Shown: positions 26,322-34,543 of the stretch, piece after piece
Position numbering within the stretch: position 1 is the first letter of the stretch
How the letters are laid out: each line of letters begins with the position of its first letter
Source of the DNA: Paenibacillus pinihumi DSM 23905 = JCM 16419
GTDB taxonomy: Bacteria > Bacillota > Bacilli > Paenibacillales > Paenibacillaceae
Direction of reading: 5' to 3'
DNA: 64,000 nt
Assembly (NCBI RefSeq): GCF_000422505.1
Contig: NZ_AULX01000019.1
Span: 62,001-126,000 of the forward strand
Notes under the pieces: model-generated
What the model was told of the DNA's origin: nothing
The model's database searches: none
What the model saw: the letters and a program-made list of their open reading frames with translations, nothing else
Program-made: the position numbers and the translations under genes

Positions 26322-27095
26322 TTGAGCGAACAAATCGAGAACGAATCCAATTATTCAGCAGGCAAATACCGTACGCCTGACGGGGCACCGGCAGATATTA
26401 TTATTTTCACCATTACGTCTGAAGAACGGGCAGGTGCGAAGAAAGCTCTGCCGGCCCGGGAACTTCAAGTGATGCTGATTGAACGGAAGCGCTGGCCTTA
26501 TGAAGGCAAATGGGCGCTCCCGGGCGGCTTCTGCAATGAATCCGAATCGATGGAAGATTGCGCAAGGCGGGAGCTGGAGGAAGAGACCGGGGTGCGCGAT
26601 GTCCATATTGAATACTGCAATGTGTACAGTGCGCCGGGCCGCGACCCGCGTGGCTGGATTATCTCTCACGCCTTCGTCGCGCTGGTTAATGAGACAGAGC
26701 TTACAGGCAGGCGGGCGGCCGATGATGCTGCCGATGTCAGACTGTTTCCGGTTAGTGAAGCGCAGAAGATGGAGCTTGCTTTTGACCATAATCAGGTGCT
26801 GGAGGACGCGCTCGCCCATATCCGCCACAAAATGCTGACGACGACGATTGCCAAGGAATTTTTGCCCGAGGAATTTACCGTCAGTGAGCTGTATCAGGTG
26901 ATTCAGACTATTGTGCCGGAATTCGCGGATCAGAACTTTCTGAGGAAAATTACATCGACACAAAGCCGCAAAGGAATTATTGAAGAAGTGCTGGATGAGG
27001 ACGGCAAGCGCAAAATGTCCAATCGCTATTCCCAGCGGGCTGCACAGCTTTACCGGTTTACAGGCTATAAGCCCCAGTTGTCCTTGTACAGCTAA
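26322..27095 (+). CDS. Nudix hydrolase with winged-helix tail, NrtR-like NAD regulator
   Basis: The 257-residue protein has an N-terminal Nudix domain with a complete Nudix box (GFCNESESMEDCARRELEEETGV, read as GX5EX7REUXEEXGU) and a C-terminal winged helix (FTVSELYQVIQTIVPEFADQ, KITSTQSRKGIIEEV). This is the NrtR architecture: a repressor of NAD salvage genes that binds ADP-ribose or related metabolites. The box is intact, so it may also hydrolyse ADP-ribose. It starts at TTG behind AGGTGA and is followed by nicotinamidase and nicotinate phosphoribosyltransferase genes, its expected targets. Confidence 0.82.
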   Translation: MSEQIENESNYSAGKYRTPDGAPADIIIFTITSEERAGAKKALPARELQVMLIERKRWPYEGKWALPGGFCNESESMEDCARRELEEETGVRDVHIEYCNVYSAPGRDPRGWIISHAFVALVNETELTGRRAADDAADVRLFPVSEAQKMELAFDHNQVLEDALAHIRHKMLTTTIAKEFLPEEFTVSELYQVIQTIVPEFADQNFLRKITSTQSRKGIIEEVLDEDGKRKMSNRYSQRAAQLYRFTGYKPQLSLYS

Positions 27096-27131
27096 TATTG
27101 CAGACATGTCTGCACCGGGAGGATGAAGGAT

Positions 27132-27680
27132 ATGAAAGCATTGATTGTCGTGGATTATACAGTGGATTTTGTAACGGGCAAGCTTCCGTGCGGTGATCCT
27201 GCAATTGCCATTGAGGGGCGGATTGCGGAGCTGACCAGGCAGTTTGCCGGGGCTGGCGACTTTGTCGTCATGGCTGTCGATCTTCATGATGAGGGCGATG
27301 TCTATCATCCGGAGCACAAGCTGTTCCCGCCTCATAATATCCGGGGCACAGAGGGACGCGATCTGTATGGCAAGCTTAGCGATGTCTATGAGGAATTACA
27401 GGAACGGATCGTCTGGATGGACAAAACGAGATACAGTGCGTTTTGCGGGACGAACCTTGAGCTGGAGCTGCGGGCAAGAGGCATTACAGAGCTTCATCTT
27501 GTCGGCGTATGTACGGATATTTGCGTGCTGCATACTGCTGTGGATGCTTACAACAAAGGGTTTGCGATTACCGTTCATGCTGATGCGACAGCGAGCTTTA
27601 ACCAGGCGGGCCATGAATGGGCGCTGGGGCATTTTGAGCATACGCTGGGGGCGCAGGTGGCGGGCAACAATAACGGGTAA
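27132..27680 (+). CDS. pncA: Nicotinamidase (isochorismatase-family cysteine hydrolase)
   Basis: The 182-residue protein has the Asp-Lys-Cys triad: D8 in ALIVVDYTVDF, K98 in WMDKTRYSAF and C134 in GVCTDICVLHT. The cis-peptide region is next to it. It converts nicotinamide to nicotinate, the substrate of the enzyme encoded next. ATG at 27132 is nine bases after GGGAGG; ATG at 27123 touches the Shine-Dalgarno. Context with pncB and the NrtR-like gene supports nicotinamidase over other isochorismatase-like functions. Confidence 0.85.
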   Translation: MKALIVVDYTVDFVTGKLPCGDPAIAIEGRIAELTRQFAGAGDFVVMAVDLHDEGDVYHPEHKLFPPHNIRGTEGRDLYGKLSDVYEELQERIVWMDKTRYSAFCGTNLELELRARGITELHLVGVCTDICVLHTAVDAYNKGFAITVHADATASFNQAGHEWALGHFEHTLGAQVAGNNNG

Positions 27681-27763
27681 GATAAAGAATATGCAAGTTG
27701 CAAAGCACGGAGTGCAGTGCAGATGAGATATGAGCTGCCAGGAGAGACTTGGAGGGACCCAAC

Positions 27764-29206
27764 ATGAATTACGAGAATTTGACGCTTCATACCGATAAAT
27801 ATCAGCTGAATATGATGTATGCCCACTGGATTCAGGGAACGCATAACAACAAGTCTGTATTTGAAATCTATTTCCGCAAGCTGCCGTTCGGCAACGGCTA
27901 TGCTGTATTTGCGGGACTGGAGCGGATTGTCCATTATATTCAAAATCTGAAGTTCGACGATGCCGAAATCGAGTATTTGCGGATGCAGGAGGAGCAGTAT
28001 TCCGATGCCTTCCTTGAAGAGCTGCGCAGCTTCCGGTTTACCGGCAGACTGGATTCAGTGACGGAAGGGACACTCGTCTTCCCCGGTGAACCGCTGATCC
28101 GGGTGGAAGCCAGGCTGTTCGAGGCGCATTTGCTGGAAACCGCCATGCTGAACTTTATGAATTATCAGACGCTGATAGCGACTAAAGCTTCACGGATCAA
28201 GCAGGTTGCGCCGAATGATACGCTGCTGGAGTTCGGTACGAGAAGGGCGCAGGAGGCGGACGCCGCCGTATGGGGAGCACGGGCCGCTTACATCTCGGGC
28301 TTCCACGCGACCTCGAATATGCGGGCAGGCATGCTGTTCGGCATCCCGGCCAAGGGCACGCACGCACATGCCTGGGTGCAGAGCCATGATACAGAAGAAG
28401 AAGCGTTCCGCCGTTATGCGGAGGCGCTGCCTGACGGGGTGACGCTCCTGGTCGATACGTATGACACGCTGAAAAGCGGTGTTCCGGCAGCGATCAAAAT
28501 CGCCCGGATGCTGAGGGAGCAGTCGAAGGAATTGAGTGCAATCCGTCTGGACAGCGGCGACTTGGCCTACTTGTCCAAGCAGGCCAGACAGATGCTGGAC
28601 GATGCCGGGTTCCCTGCGGTCAAGATTGTAGCTTCCAATGATCTGGACGAAAATATTATGCTCAATCTGAAGGCGGAAGGGGCACGCATCGATATTTGGG
28701 GCGTAGGCACACAATTGATTACGGCTGCCGACCAGCCAGCGCTCGGGGGCGTATACAAGCTGGTTGCCAGAGAGAAGGATGGCGCGTACGAGCCCGTCAT
28801 CAAGATTTCGGGCAATCCGGAGAAGATATCCAATCCTGGAGCCAAGGATGTGTACCGTCTTATTAACACGGAGACCGGCAAAGCCGAAGCCGATTATATT
28901 ACACTTGCCGGTGAGGCACCGCCTGCTGCCGGCAAGCCGATCAAGCTGACCGATCCGCTTCACTCTTATCGCCAAAAGCAAATCGAGAATTACGAGGCGG
29001 TGCCGCTGCTGGAGCCGGTCTTTGAAGAGGGAGAGCTGGTGTACGCGCTGCCGTCGCTGGAGCAAATCCGCAGGCACCACGAGCAGCAGAAGAAGCTGTT
29101 CTGGCCGGAATATTTGCGCAAGCTCAACCCGGAGGTTTACCGTGTCCATCTGAGCGATGAGGCATGGGATTTGAAGAAGCGGCTGGTGCGGGAGCATCAA
29201 GGGTAA
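27764..29206 (+). CDS. pncB: Nicotinate phosphoribosyltransferase
   Basis: The 480-residue protein shows the family motifs TDKYQLNMMYAHW at the N-terminus, EFGTRRAQEADAAVWGARAA, and the phosphate-binding IRLDSGDLAYLSKQAR and ASNDLDENIM. It joins nicotinate to PRPP to make nicotinate mononucleotide in the Preiss-Handler salvage route. ATG at 27764 is seven bases after GGAGGG; the TTG at 27749 is upstream of that site. It is the last gene of the NAD cluster, 83 bp after pncA. Confidence 0.92.
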   Translation: MNYENLTLHTDKYQLNMMYAHWIQGTHNNKSVFEIYFRKLPFGNGYAVFAGLERIVHYIQNLKFDDAEIEYLRMQEEQYSDAFLEELRSFRFTGRLDSVTEGTLVFPGEPLIRVEARLFEAHLLETAMLNFMNYQTLIATKASRIKQVAPNDTLLEFGTRRAQEADAAVWGARAAYISGFHATSNMRAGMLFGIPAKGTHAHAWVQSHDTEEEAFRRYAEALPDGVTLLVDTYDTLKSGVPAAIKIARMLREQSKELSAIRLDSGDLAYLSKQARQMLDDAGFPAVKIVASNDLDENIMLNLKAEGARIDIWGVGTQLITAADQPALGGVYKLVAREKDGAYEPVIKISGNPEKISNPGAKDVYRLINTETGKAEADYITLAGEAPPAAGKPIKLTDPLHSYRQKQIENYEAVPLLEPVFEEGELVYALPSLEQIRRHHEQQKKLFWPEYLRKLNPEVYRVHLSDEAWDLKKRLVREHQG

Positions 29207-29332
29207 ATTGCAGTGAAATTGCCTAATACCAGAGGTTTTCTGCGGCAGATGTTGCCTGTCATGCAGCCCTGGCTGGCAGATTAGCCACCGGTCCACCCGG
29301 GCAGCTTATAGGCGATATGAAAAAATCTGTTC

Positions 29333-29361
29333 TTGACGGTCCGTGGGAAATGCTGTAAAGT
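29333..29361 (+). promoter_or_regulatory. Promoter of the proS T-box leader
   Basis: TTGACG (29333-29338), a 17-bp spacer and TAAAGT (29356-29361) form a good sigma-A promoter that starts transcription near 29368. Confidence 0.65.
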
Positions 29362-29367
29362 TATAAA

Positions 29368-29623
29368 AAATTTCAAACGTAAAATGTGATGACCAAGGAA
29401 TGAAATCAGGCACTGCCGTTCCAGAGAGAGGGCCCAAGGCTGCGAGGCTTTTCGGTTCAGGCTGATTCCACCCGCCTTGTGAGCAGAAATGGCGAACGAT
29501 GTTAGTCAAGTAGCGGTTTCCAGGCTGAGCCTGTTATAAGCTTGAAGGAGTACAGCCTTGCTTTGCTGTGCTCAAATTAGGGTGGTACCACGACGCATTC
29601 GTCCCTGACGGATGCGTCTTTTT
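29368..29623 (+). promoter_or_regulatory. T-box leader controlling proS
   Basis: The diagnostic T-box AGGGTGGTACCACG is at 29579-29592. It is followed by a terminator stem, 29592-29603 with 29607-29618, and a T run to 29623. Upstream are an AGAGAG element (near 29424) and a long Stem I region. Proline codons CCA (29468-29470) and CCC (29471-29473) lie where a specifier could be, but I cannot fix which one is used. Uncharged tRNA-Pro should stabilise the antiterminator and let transcription enter proS. The 555-bp gap before proS is otherwise empty. Confidence 0.88.
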
Positions 29624-29761
29624 GTTGTTCCACCGTGCAGGACATGGGCTGCTGCAAGGATGGAATGAGCATAATAGCCGCCAAGCTTATACAGGTACAG
29701 GGATAAGAGTTGCAAGCTTCACGAATATACGTTAGCCCCTGACTGCGAAGAGAGAGGATGA

Positions 29762-31501
29762 ATGAACGTGCTGCAAAATCAATTATTAGTGCCTACACTG
29801 CGTGAAGCCCCTTCCGATGCAGAGGCTGCCAGCCACCAGCTGCTGCTACGTGCCGGATATATCCGCCAAATGGCAGCGGGAATTTATACGTTTTTGCCCC
29901 TGGGACTTAAAGTATTGCATAAAATTAGCGCCATTATCCGGGAAGAGTTGAATGCGGCGGGTGCCCAGGAACTTCTGCTGCCCGTGCTTCAACCGACTGA
30001 GCTGTGGGAGGAGTCTGGCCGTTATCATGAATATGGACCGGAGTTGATGCGCATCCATGACCGTCACGGACGGGAATTTGCACTCGGTCCGACACATGAG
30101 GAAATTATTACGGCTCTGGTGCGCAGCGAAATCAGCTCCTACCGGCAGCTCCCGCTCACGCTGTATCAGATTCAGAGCAAATTCCGCGATGAGCGCCGCC
30201 CCCGCTTCGGCCTGCTGCGCGGACGGGAGTTCATGATGAAGGATGCGTATTCATTTAGCGAAAGCCGGGAAGACCTTCGTGTAATCTATGTGCAGATGTT
30301 TCAGGCTTATGAACGGATTATGACACGATGCGGACTGAATTTCCGTGCGGTGGAAGCCGACGCAGGCTCAATTGGCGGAGAAGGTGATACGCATGAATTT
30401 ATAGTTTTGTCAGAGATTGGCGAGGATACCATCGCGGCTTGCAGCAGTTGTGGTTATGCGGCCAACCTGGAGAGAGCTGAATCGGCTATGCCAGTCGCGG
30501 ATTCGTTGGCTGCTGATTCCTTGGATGCTCTTGCAGAGATACGGCCTATCGAGAGATTCCCTACTCCTGGTATGAGAACGATCGATGAGCTGTGCAGCGG
30601 GCTTGGACTAAAGCCGGAGAATATCATCAAAACACTGATTTATATGGCTGATGGTGAGCCGTTAGCAGTGCTGTTACAGGGCGGTCATGAGGTGAACGAG
30701 ATCAAGCTGGGCCAGCTCTGCAAGGCTGCAAAGCTCGAGCTGGCAGATGAAGAGACCATCCGGCGGCTGACCGGGGCGCCATGCGGATTTGTCGGTCCAG
30801 TCGGCTTGAAAATTCCGCTGATTGTCGACCGGCATGCAGCGGTCATGAATGAGGCTGTGACTGGCGGCGGCGAGCAGGATGTTCATTTCCGTCATGTCAA
30901 GCCGGGCCGGGATTTCAATGTGGAGCTGACCGGGGATATTGTCAATGTGCTGGAAGGCGAAGGTTGTCCGCGTTGTGCGGAAGGAAGGCTTGAATTCCAC
31001 CGCGGTATTGAGGTCGGGCATGTATTTGAGCTGGGTACAAAATATAGTGCGAAGCTTGGCGCCCAGTTCGTCAACCGGGAGGGCATGCAGCAGGATGTAA
31101 TGATGGGCTGCTATGGGATTGGCATTTCTCGCCTGATGGCGGCAATTGCCGAGCAGCATCATGATACCGGGGGTATTCGCTGGCCGCTGGCTATTGCGCC
31201 GTTTCAGATACATCTGCTGACAATCTCGGACAAGGATGAAGCCCAGGCTTCGGCAGCATCCAGTCTGTATAAGCAGCTTCGGGCTGCAGGGCTTGAGGTG
31301 CTGCTGGATAATCGCGAGGAACGCCCGGGCATCAAGTTCAAGGATGCCGACCTGATCGGTATTCCTGTCCGTATCGTGATCGGCAAGCTGGCAGGCGAAG
31401 GGCAGGTCGAGCTTAAGTTCAGAGCGGAGGAGGGGAGCCGCCTTATGGATATAGAAGCGGCCTTGACAGCTGTTCGAGAATACTGCAACCCCCTGAAGTG
31501 A
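29762..31501 (+). CDS. proS: Prolyl-tRNA synthetase
   Basis: The 579-residue class II synthetase has motif 1 near GIYTFLPLGLKVLHKISAI, the GPTHEEIITALVR segment, motif 2 KFRDERRPRFGLLRGREF and motif 3 GCYGIGISRLMAAI. It has the long insertion (about 230-400) that edits mischarged alanyl-tRNA-Pro in bacterial-type ProRS, and a C-terminal anticodon-binding domain (GLEVLLDNREERPGIKFKDA). ATG at 29762 or GTG at 29768 are both possible after AGAGAGG. Its T-box leader makes expression depend on tRNA-Pro charging. Confidence 0.93.
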   Translation: MNVLQNQLLVPTLREAPSDAEAASHQLLLRAGYIRQMAAGIYTFLPLGLKVLHKISAIIREELNAAGAQELLLPVLQPTELWEESGRYHEYGPELMRIHDRHGREFALGPTHEEIITALVRSEISSYRQLPLTLYQIQSKFRDERRPRFGLLRGREFMMKDAYSFSESREDLRVIYVQMFQAYERIMTRCGLNFRAVEADAGSIGGEGDTHEFIVLSEIGEDTIAACSSCGYAANLERAESAMPVADSLAADSLDALAEIRPIERFPTPGMRTIDELCSGLGLKPENIIKTLIYMADGEPLAVLLQGGHEVNEIKLGQLCKAAKLELADEETIRRLTGAPCGFVGPVGLKIPLIVDRHAAVMNEAVTGGGEQDVHFRHVKPGRDFNVELTGDIVNVLEGEGCPRCAEGRLEFHRGIEVGHVFELGTKYSAKLGAQFVNREGMQQDVMMGCYGIGISRLMAAIAEQHHDTGGIRWPLAIAPFQIHLLTISDKDEAQASAASSLYKQLRAAGLEVLLDNREERPGIKFKDADLIGIPVRIVIGKLAGEGQVELKFRAEEGSRLMDIEAALTAVREYCNPLK

Positions 31502-31539
31502 CCCTTCACGGTCAGGGAGCGTGCAGGTACAGTGTTTCA

Positions 31540-32565
31540 TCATCCGGTCAGCTTGCGCAGTATGGGAATGCGTACGATGACAGCGGACATGACAATTGAC
31601 AGCAGGCAGACAGCCAGATAGTGCAGCAGCGTATTTGCAATAAAAAGATGATCCAGATTGGCGGCTTTGGATGCCCCTCGAACCAGTACAACCGCTAACG
31701 GATGTACAAGGTAGATCCAAACTCTCCATTTTCTGAATGACGCCACATCTTTCAGCTTCCAGGAAACTGCCCACCGGCAGAGAAAGTAACTAGCCAGAAT
31801 CGCGGCAGCATACATGCTCTCATGGCGCGGGTATCCCGCCTCGCGCAGCCAGCTGCCTTCGGCCATTAGAAGCGCCAGAGATAGCAGGCTAATGACACCA
31901 TAGAACAGAGGACGGGGCGGGGTGGTATCTGCCTTTTTAAGAACGATGGCTCCAAGTGCAATCGGCAGCGGGGCGAAGAACAGACCGTTGCGTGTATAGT
32001 CGAACCATTGGAACATTCCATCATACATTTGCTTCACGCCAGGCAGTTGCACGGCCAGCCCGTAATAGCTGTCCCCAAACAGGCCGATCAAAAATAGGGT
32101 ACCTGTAATTAACAGCAGCATCAGTCTGGATACTTTGTTGTAAAGGAAATAGACAATGTGAACCCCGATCAGCAGAGAGGGAAAGAACCACAGATGATAG
32201 AAGGTTCCGTCAAACAAGATATCCCTGACAATTGAATAAAAGGTAACTTTTTTGGTGAAATAGCCTGTATACAGGTTCAAGGGGATAAACGCTGCTATGG
32301 CGAACGCATAGAGAAGCACAATCTTCTTGGCGTACCTGCGCAATAACGTCCGGTTATATTGTGTATCCTCTGTAAACTTGCGGAACAATAGAAATCCGGC
32401 AGAGATAAAAAAGATCGGCACGGCAACACGGCTAAGCATTCCGCTAAAGAAGAAATCTGCTTCCTTGCTGTAAGTGCTGAACGGTCCTGTGTGATTCGCG
32501 ACGACCAGCAGGGCGGCAATGATTTTCAGCCAGTCCAGTCCGCTGTACATTTTCTTGTCTCTCAT
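31540..32565 (-). CDS. Membrane acyltransferase (acyltransferase 3 family)
   Basis: The 341-residue polytopic protein has about ten hydrophobic segments. The family N-terminus is GLDWLKIIAALLVVANHTGPF, with the conserved histidine that is thought to be catalytic. Family members transfer acyl groups to exported sugars, peptidoglycan or lipids. There is no extracellular SGNH domain, so it is not a full OatA. The gene stands alone, convergent with proS. The acceptor is unknown. Confidence 0.82.
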   Translation of the reverse strand: MRDKKMYSGLDWLKIIAALLVVANHTGPFSTYSKEADFFFSGMLSRVAVPIFFISAGFLLFRKFTEDTQYNRTLLRRYAKKIVLLYAFAIAAFIPLNLYTGYFTKKVTFYSIVRDILFDGTFYHLWFFPSLLIGVHIVYFLYNKVSRLMLLLITGTLFLIGLFGDSYYGLAVQLPGVKQMYDGMFQWFDYTRNGLFFAPLPIALGAIVLKKADTTPPRPLFYGVISLLSLALLMAEGSWLREAGYPRHESMYAAAILASYFLCRWAVSWKLKDVASFRKWRVWIYLVHPLAVVLVRGASKAANLDHLFIANTLLHYLAVCLLSIVMSAVIVRIPILRKLTG

Positions 32566-32844
32566 GGTAGTCTCCTGTTATGTGTTGTGGATGTGATCCT
32601 GTTGGATCGGATGATATATACCAGAATAAGAAACAACGTTTAAAAAGAAGTAGGAAAAATATAATTTTTTTCTTAATTTCGCGTAATGATCCGTTTAGAA
32701 AAAAAATAAAGAGATAGGACTATGTCAGAATTCGAACGTTCTGGGGCAGCTGCCCAAGCCGTGATATCCGTCACATTCAAAAGCTTCTTTACGGGGTAAT
32801 ATAAGGGTGTGAGAATCACCTGATCTGTAAAGGAGATGATGAAC

Positions 32845-32976
32845 GTGATGAAAAACAAAAACAAATGGCCGCAGCTTGTTGCGGTGGTAACTGTTACCGC
32901 GCTGGTTTGGACCGCTTATGGAGGAAAAGACAGCCGTTCTGCAAAGGAAGAGAAAGAACCTTGCGAGGTTGAATAG
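32845..32976 (+). CDS. Small single-span membrane peptide (hypothetical)
   Basis: A 42-46 residue frame follows AAAGGAG (32829-32835). GTG at 32845 or ATG at 32848 are the best-spaced starts; ATGs at 32836 and 32839 are too close. The peptide has a basic start (KNKNKW), one hydrophobic helix (PQLVAVVTVTALVWTAYGG) and a charged tail (KDSRSAKEEKEPCEVE). A clean terminator begins 31 bp after the stop, which supports a real transcript. The function is unknown. Confidence 0.5.
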   Translation: MMKNKNKWPQLVAVVTVTALVWTAYGGKDSRSAKEEKEPCEVE

Positions 32977-33007
32977 TGAACAAAATTTTATAGTGACAAA
33001 GTATTCA

Positions 33008-33029
33008 AGCCGCGTTTGCGGCTTTTTTT
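33008..33029 (+). terminator. Terminator after the small peptide gene
   Basis: AGCCGC (33008-33013) pairs with GCGGCT (33018-33023) around GTTT, followed by a run of T. A second, weaker stem with T7 lies near 33082-33117. The rest of the 32.98-33.45 kb stretch is AT-rich with no recognisable gene. Confidence 0.75.
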
Positions 33030-33454
33030 CTTGCAACTTGTATTGGAGTATTGGTCGCAAAGAAGACAAACAAGGCCCGCGAAAGAAGAGAAATTCGTCG
33101 CGCCTTATTTTTTTGTTTTTAGCTACGAACGGTTTTTCTTAGGCGGGTAAGGCTTAAATCTAGACGAGCTCTCTTGTGGCAAAGTATAGTGCTTATTTAT
33201 TGGATTTATTGTAAAATAAAAGAGAAATATAGAGGAAATTTGCATATCCTAATGAATTGTTTATGGTATTTGAAGGTTTGTATCTTCTCCATAGAGAAGA
33301 GGTCAAAATACTAGAGTAAACAGAAAATTAATTTATCATCTGAATTCTCATTTATTAAACAAAGAGGGAATATTATCTATGAAAAGAAGAAAAAAGAATG
33401 GAGCAGTAGGGTGAGAGCCGCGGCGAAAATGGGTCTGTCAAGAATTATGTGTAA

Positions 33455-33510
33455 ATAGAAGATCCAGACGGGAATCAATTTATGGTTACAGAAAAAAATA
33501 CTAAACCCTC
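33455..33510 (+). pseudogene. C-terminal scrap of a VOC/glyoxalase-family gene
   Basis: The frame reads IEDPDGNQFMVTEKN, the typical last strand of VOC-fold proteins (DPDGNxxxV). It has no start or upstream domain. An intact VOC gene begins 72 bp downstream, so this is probably debris of a related gene or of a duplication. Confidence 0.55.
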
Positions 33511-33581
33511 TGTTTGGTTTTCAGTGAGTGTGTCGTTTATAAGTCGAGTTCACATTAATACTTAAGGAGGAAATCTTCAAG

Positions 33582-33956
33582 ATGAGTCAAAGCCCATTTT
33601 TTGGAGTTGGTATTTTCGTCCCGGTCAGCGACCTGAATCGATCAACTGAATGGTACACCCGTGTGTTAGGATTTGAAATCAGGCATAAAGATGAACCGAA
33701 CGCTACTGTGACTATGATGAATGATAACAAGATCATTTTTTGTCTCGTGCGTTCCTATAACATTGAACAGATACCGTTTCCGAAAAATGATTATGGTGTA
33801 GGACAGTATTATAACTTTCATACGTACGATGTAGAGTCGGCATATAACCTGCTACGGCAGCGAGGAGCCGATGTTGGTGAGATTGAGGAGTTCGACGGAA
33901 TGCAAGGGTTTTCAATTCAGGATCCTGATGGGAACACATATGGGGTAGTGAAGTAA
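33582..33956 (+). CDS. VOC (glyoxalase/bleomycin-resistance) family protein
   Basis: The 124-residue protein contains the paired beta-alpha-beta-beta-beta units of the VOC fold: FVPVSDLNRSTEWYTRVLGFEI at the start and FSIQDPDGNTYGVVK at the end. Members bind metals for isomerase, dioxygenase or thiol-transfer reactions, or sequester antibiotics. The start is ATG behind AAGGAGG. It has no operon partners and lies in an AT-rich stretch with gene remnants. The substrate is unknown. Confidence 0.8.
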   Translation: MSQSPFFGVGIFVPVSDLNRSTEWYTRVLGFEIRHKDEPNATVTMMNDNKIIFCLVRSYNIEQIPFPKNDYGVGQYYNFHTYDVESAYNLLRQRGADVGEIEEFDGMQGFSIQDPDGNTYGVVK

Positions 33957-34017
33957 GGCCAACAATCAAGCTATTGACGTTCAGTTGAATTAACGGGAGA
34001 CGTTATTTGAACAAATA

Positions 34018-34070
34018 CAGCGGCAGTCTAAGACTTTATTTTTCAAGTCTTGGTCCGCCGCTGTTTCATT
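34018..34070 (+). terminator. Terminator after the VOC gene
   Basis: A long stem (34018-34036 with 34045-34063, a few mismatches) encloses a short T-rich loop and is followed by TTTCATTTTT. Confidence 0.75.
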
Positions 34071-34197
34071 TTTATAGTCAGTCTAATACTTATTTTTCGA
34101 AGTCTGACGATTTTCAATCCTCATAAACCCCGTTAGATCAAGTCTTTCAGTCTATAACTTTATTTTAACTAGACAATTAATCGATTCGTTCAGTCGA

Positions 34198-34293
34198 ATG
34201 AATGCCTTTGGGTGCCTTGGGGAACCGGAGGATATCGCAAAATGCGGTCGAACTGCTCGTCAGTGACAAAGTTATTCTAACAAGAAACATGTC
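34198..34293 (+). pseudogene. Frameshifted fragment of a short-chain dehydrogenase
   Basis: One frame reads FGCLGEPEDIAK and the next frame reads NAVELLVSDKVILTRNMS. Joined, they match the C-terminal part of SDR enzymes (LGEPEDIAKAV..LVSD....TG). A frameshift near 34238 separates them, and nothing of the N-terminal Rossmann part remains. It is the only recognisable coding trace in the 587 bp between the VOC and YcaQ-like genes. Confidence 0.6.
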
Positions 34294-34543
34294 AGAATGA
34301 TTCAGATATGCTTCTTTCCATACATTGCTCACCTGAATCTCAGGTTCGGAATGGCAGTCTTGAACTCATTTTCCAGAACGTAAGTTCTGATAAAGTCTTG
34401 AGTTGGCAGTACTTTTTTTATATGATACCTATAAACGACAATTCTGATACAAAGAGATGATGCCAGAATCAGTGCTGACATATGGCGCCACGTGCAGAGA
34501 CACAAAAGTTCTGGAGAAATAAAGAAGGGAGGGAGTTGTCTGA

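Noticed and set aside
26355-27335. Long minus-strand frame opposite the NrtR-like gene
   Set aside because: It lies wholly across well-supported plus-strand genes and has no recognisable domain.
28190-29296. 368-codon minus-strand frame opposite pncB
   Set aside because: It is a shadow of a strongly conserved GC-rich gene, with no ribosome binding site and no domain.
30674-31774. Minus-strand frame spanning the end of proS and the acyltransferase gene
   Set aside because: It overlaps two recognised genes and its translation resembles no protein family.
34330-34430. Nested hairpins before the YcaQ-like gene as a riboswitch
   Set aside because: The stems (for example CAGAAC/GTTCTG) are short and match no known riboswitch consensus that I recognise.
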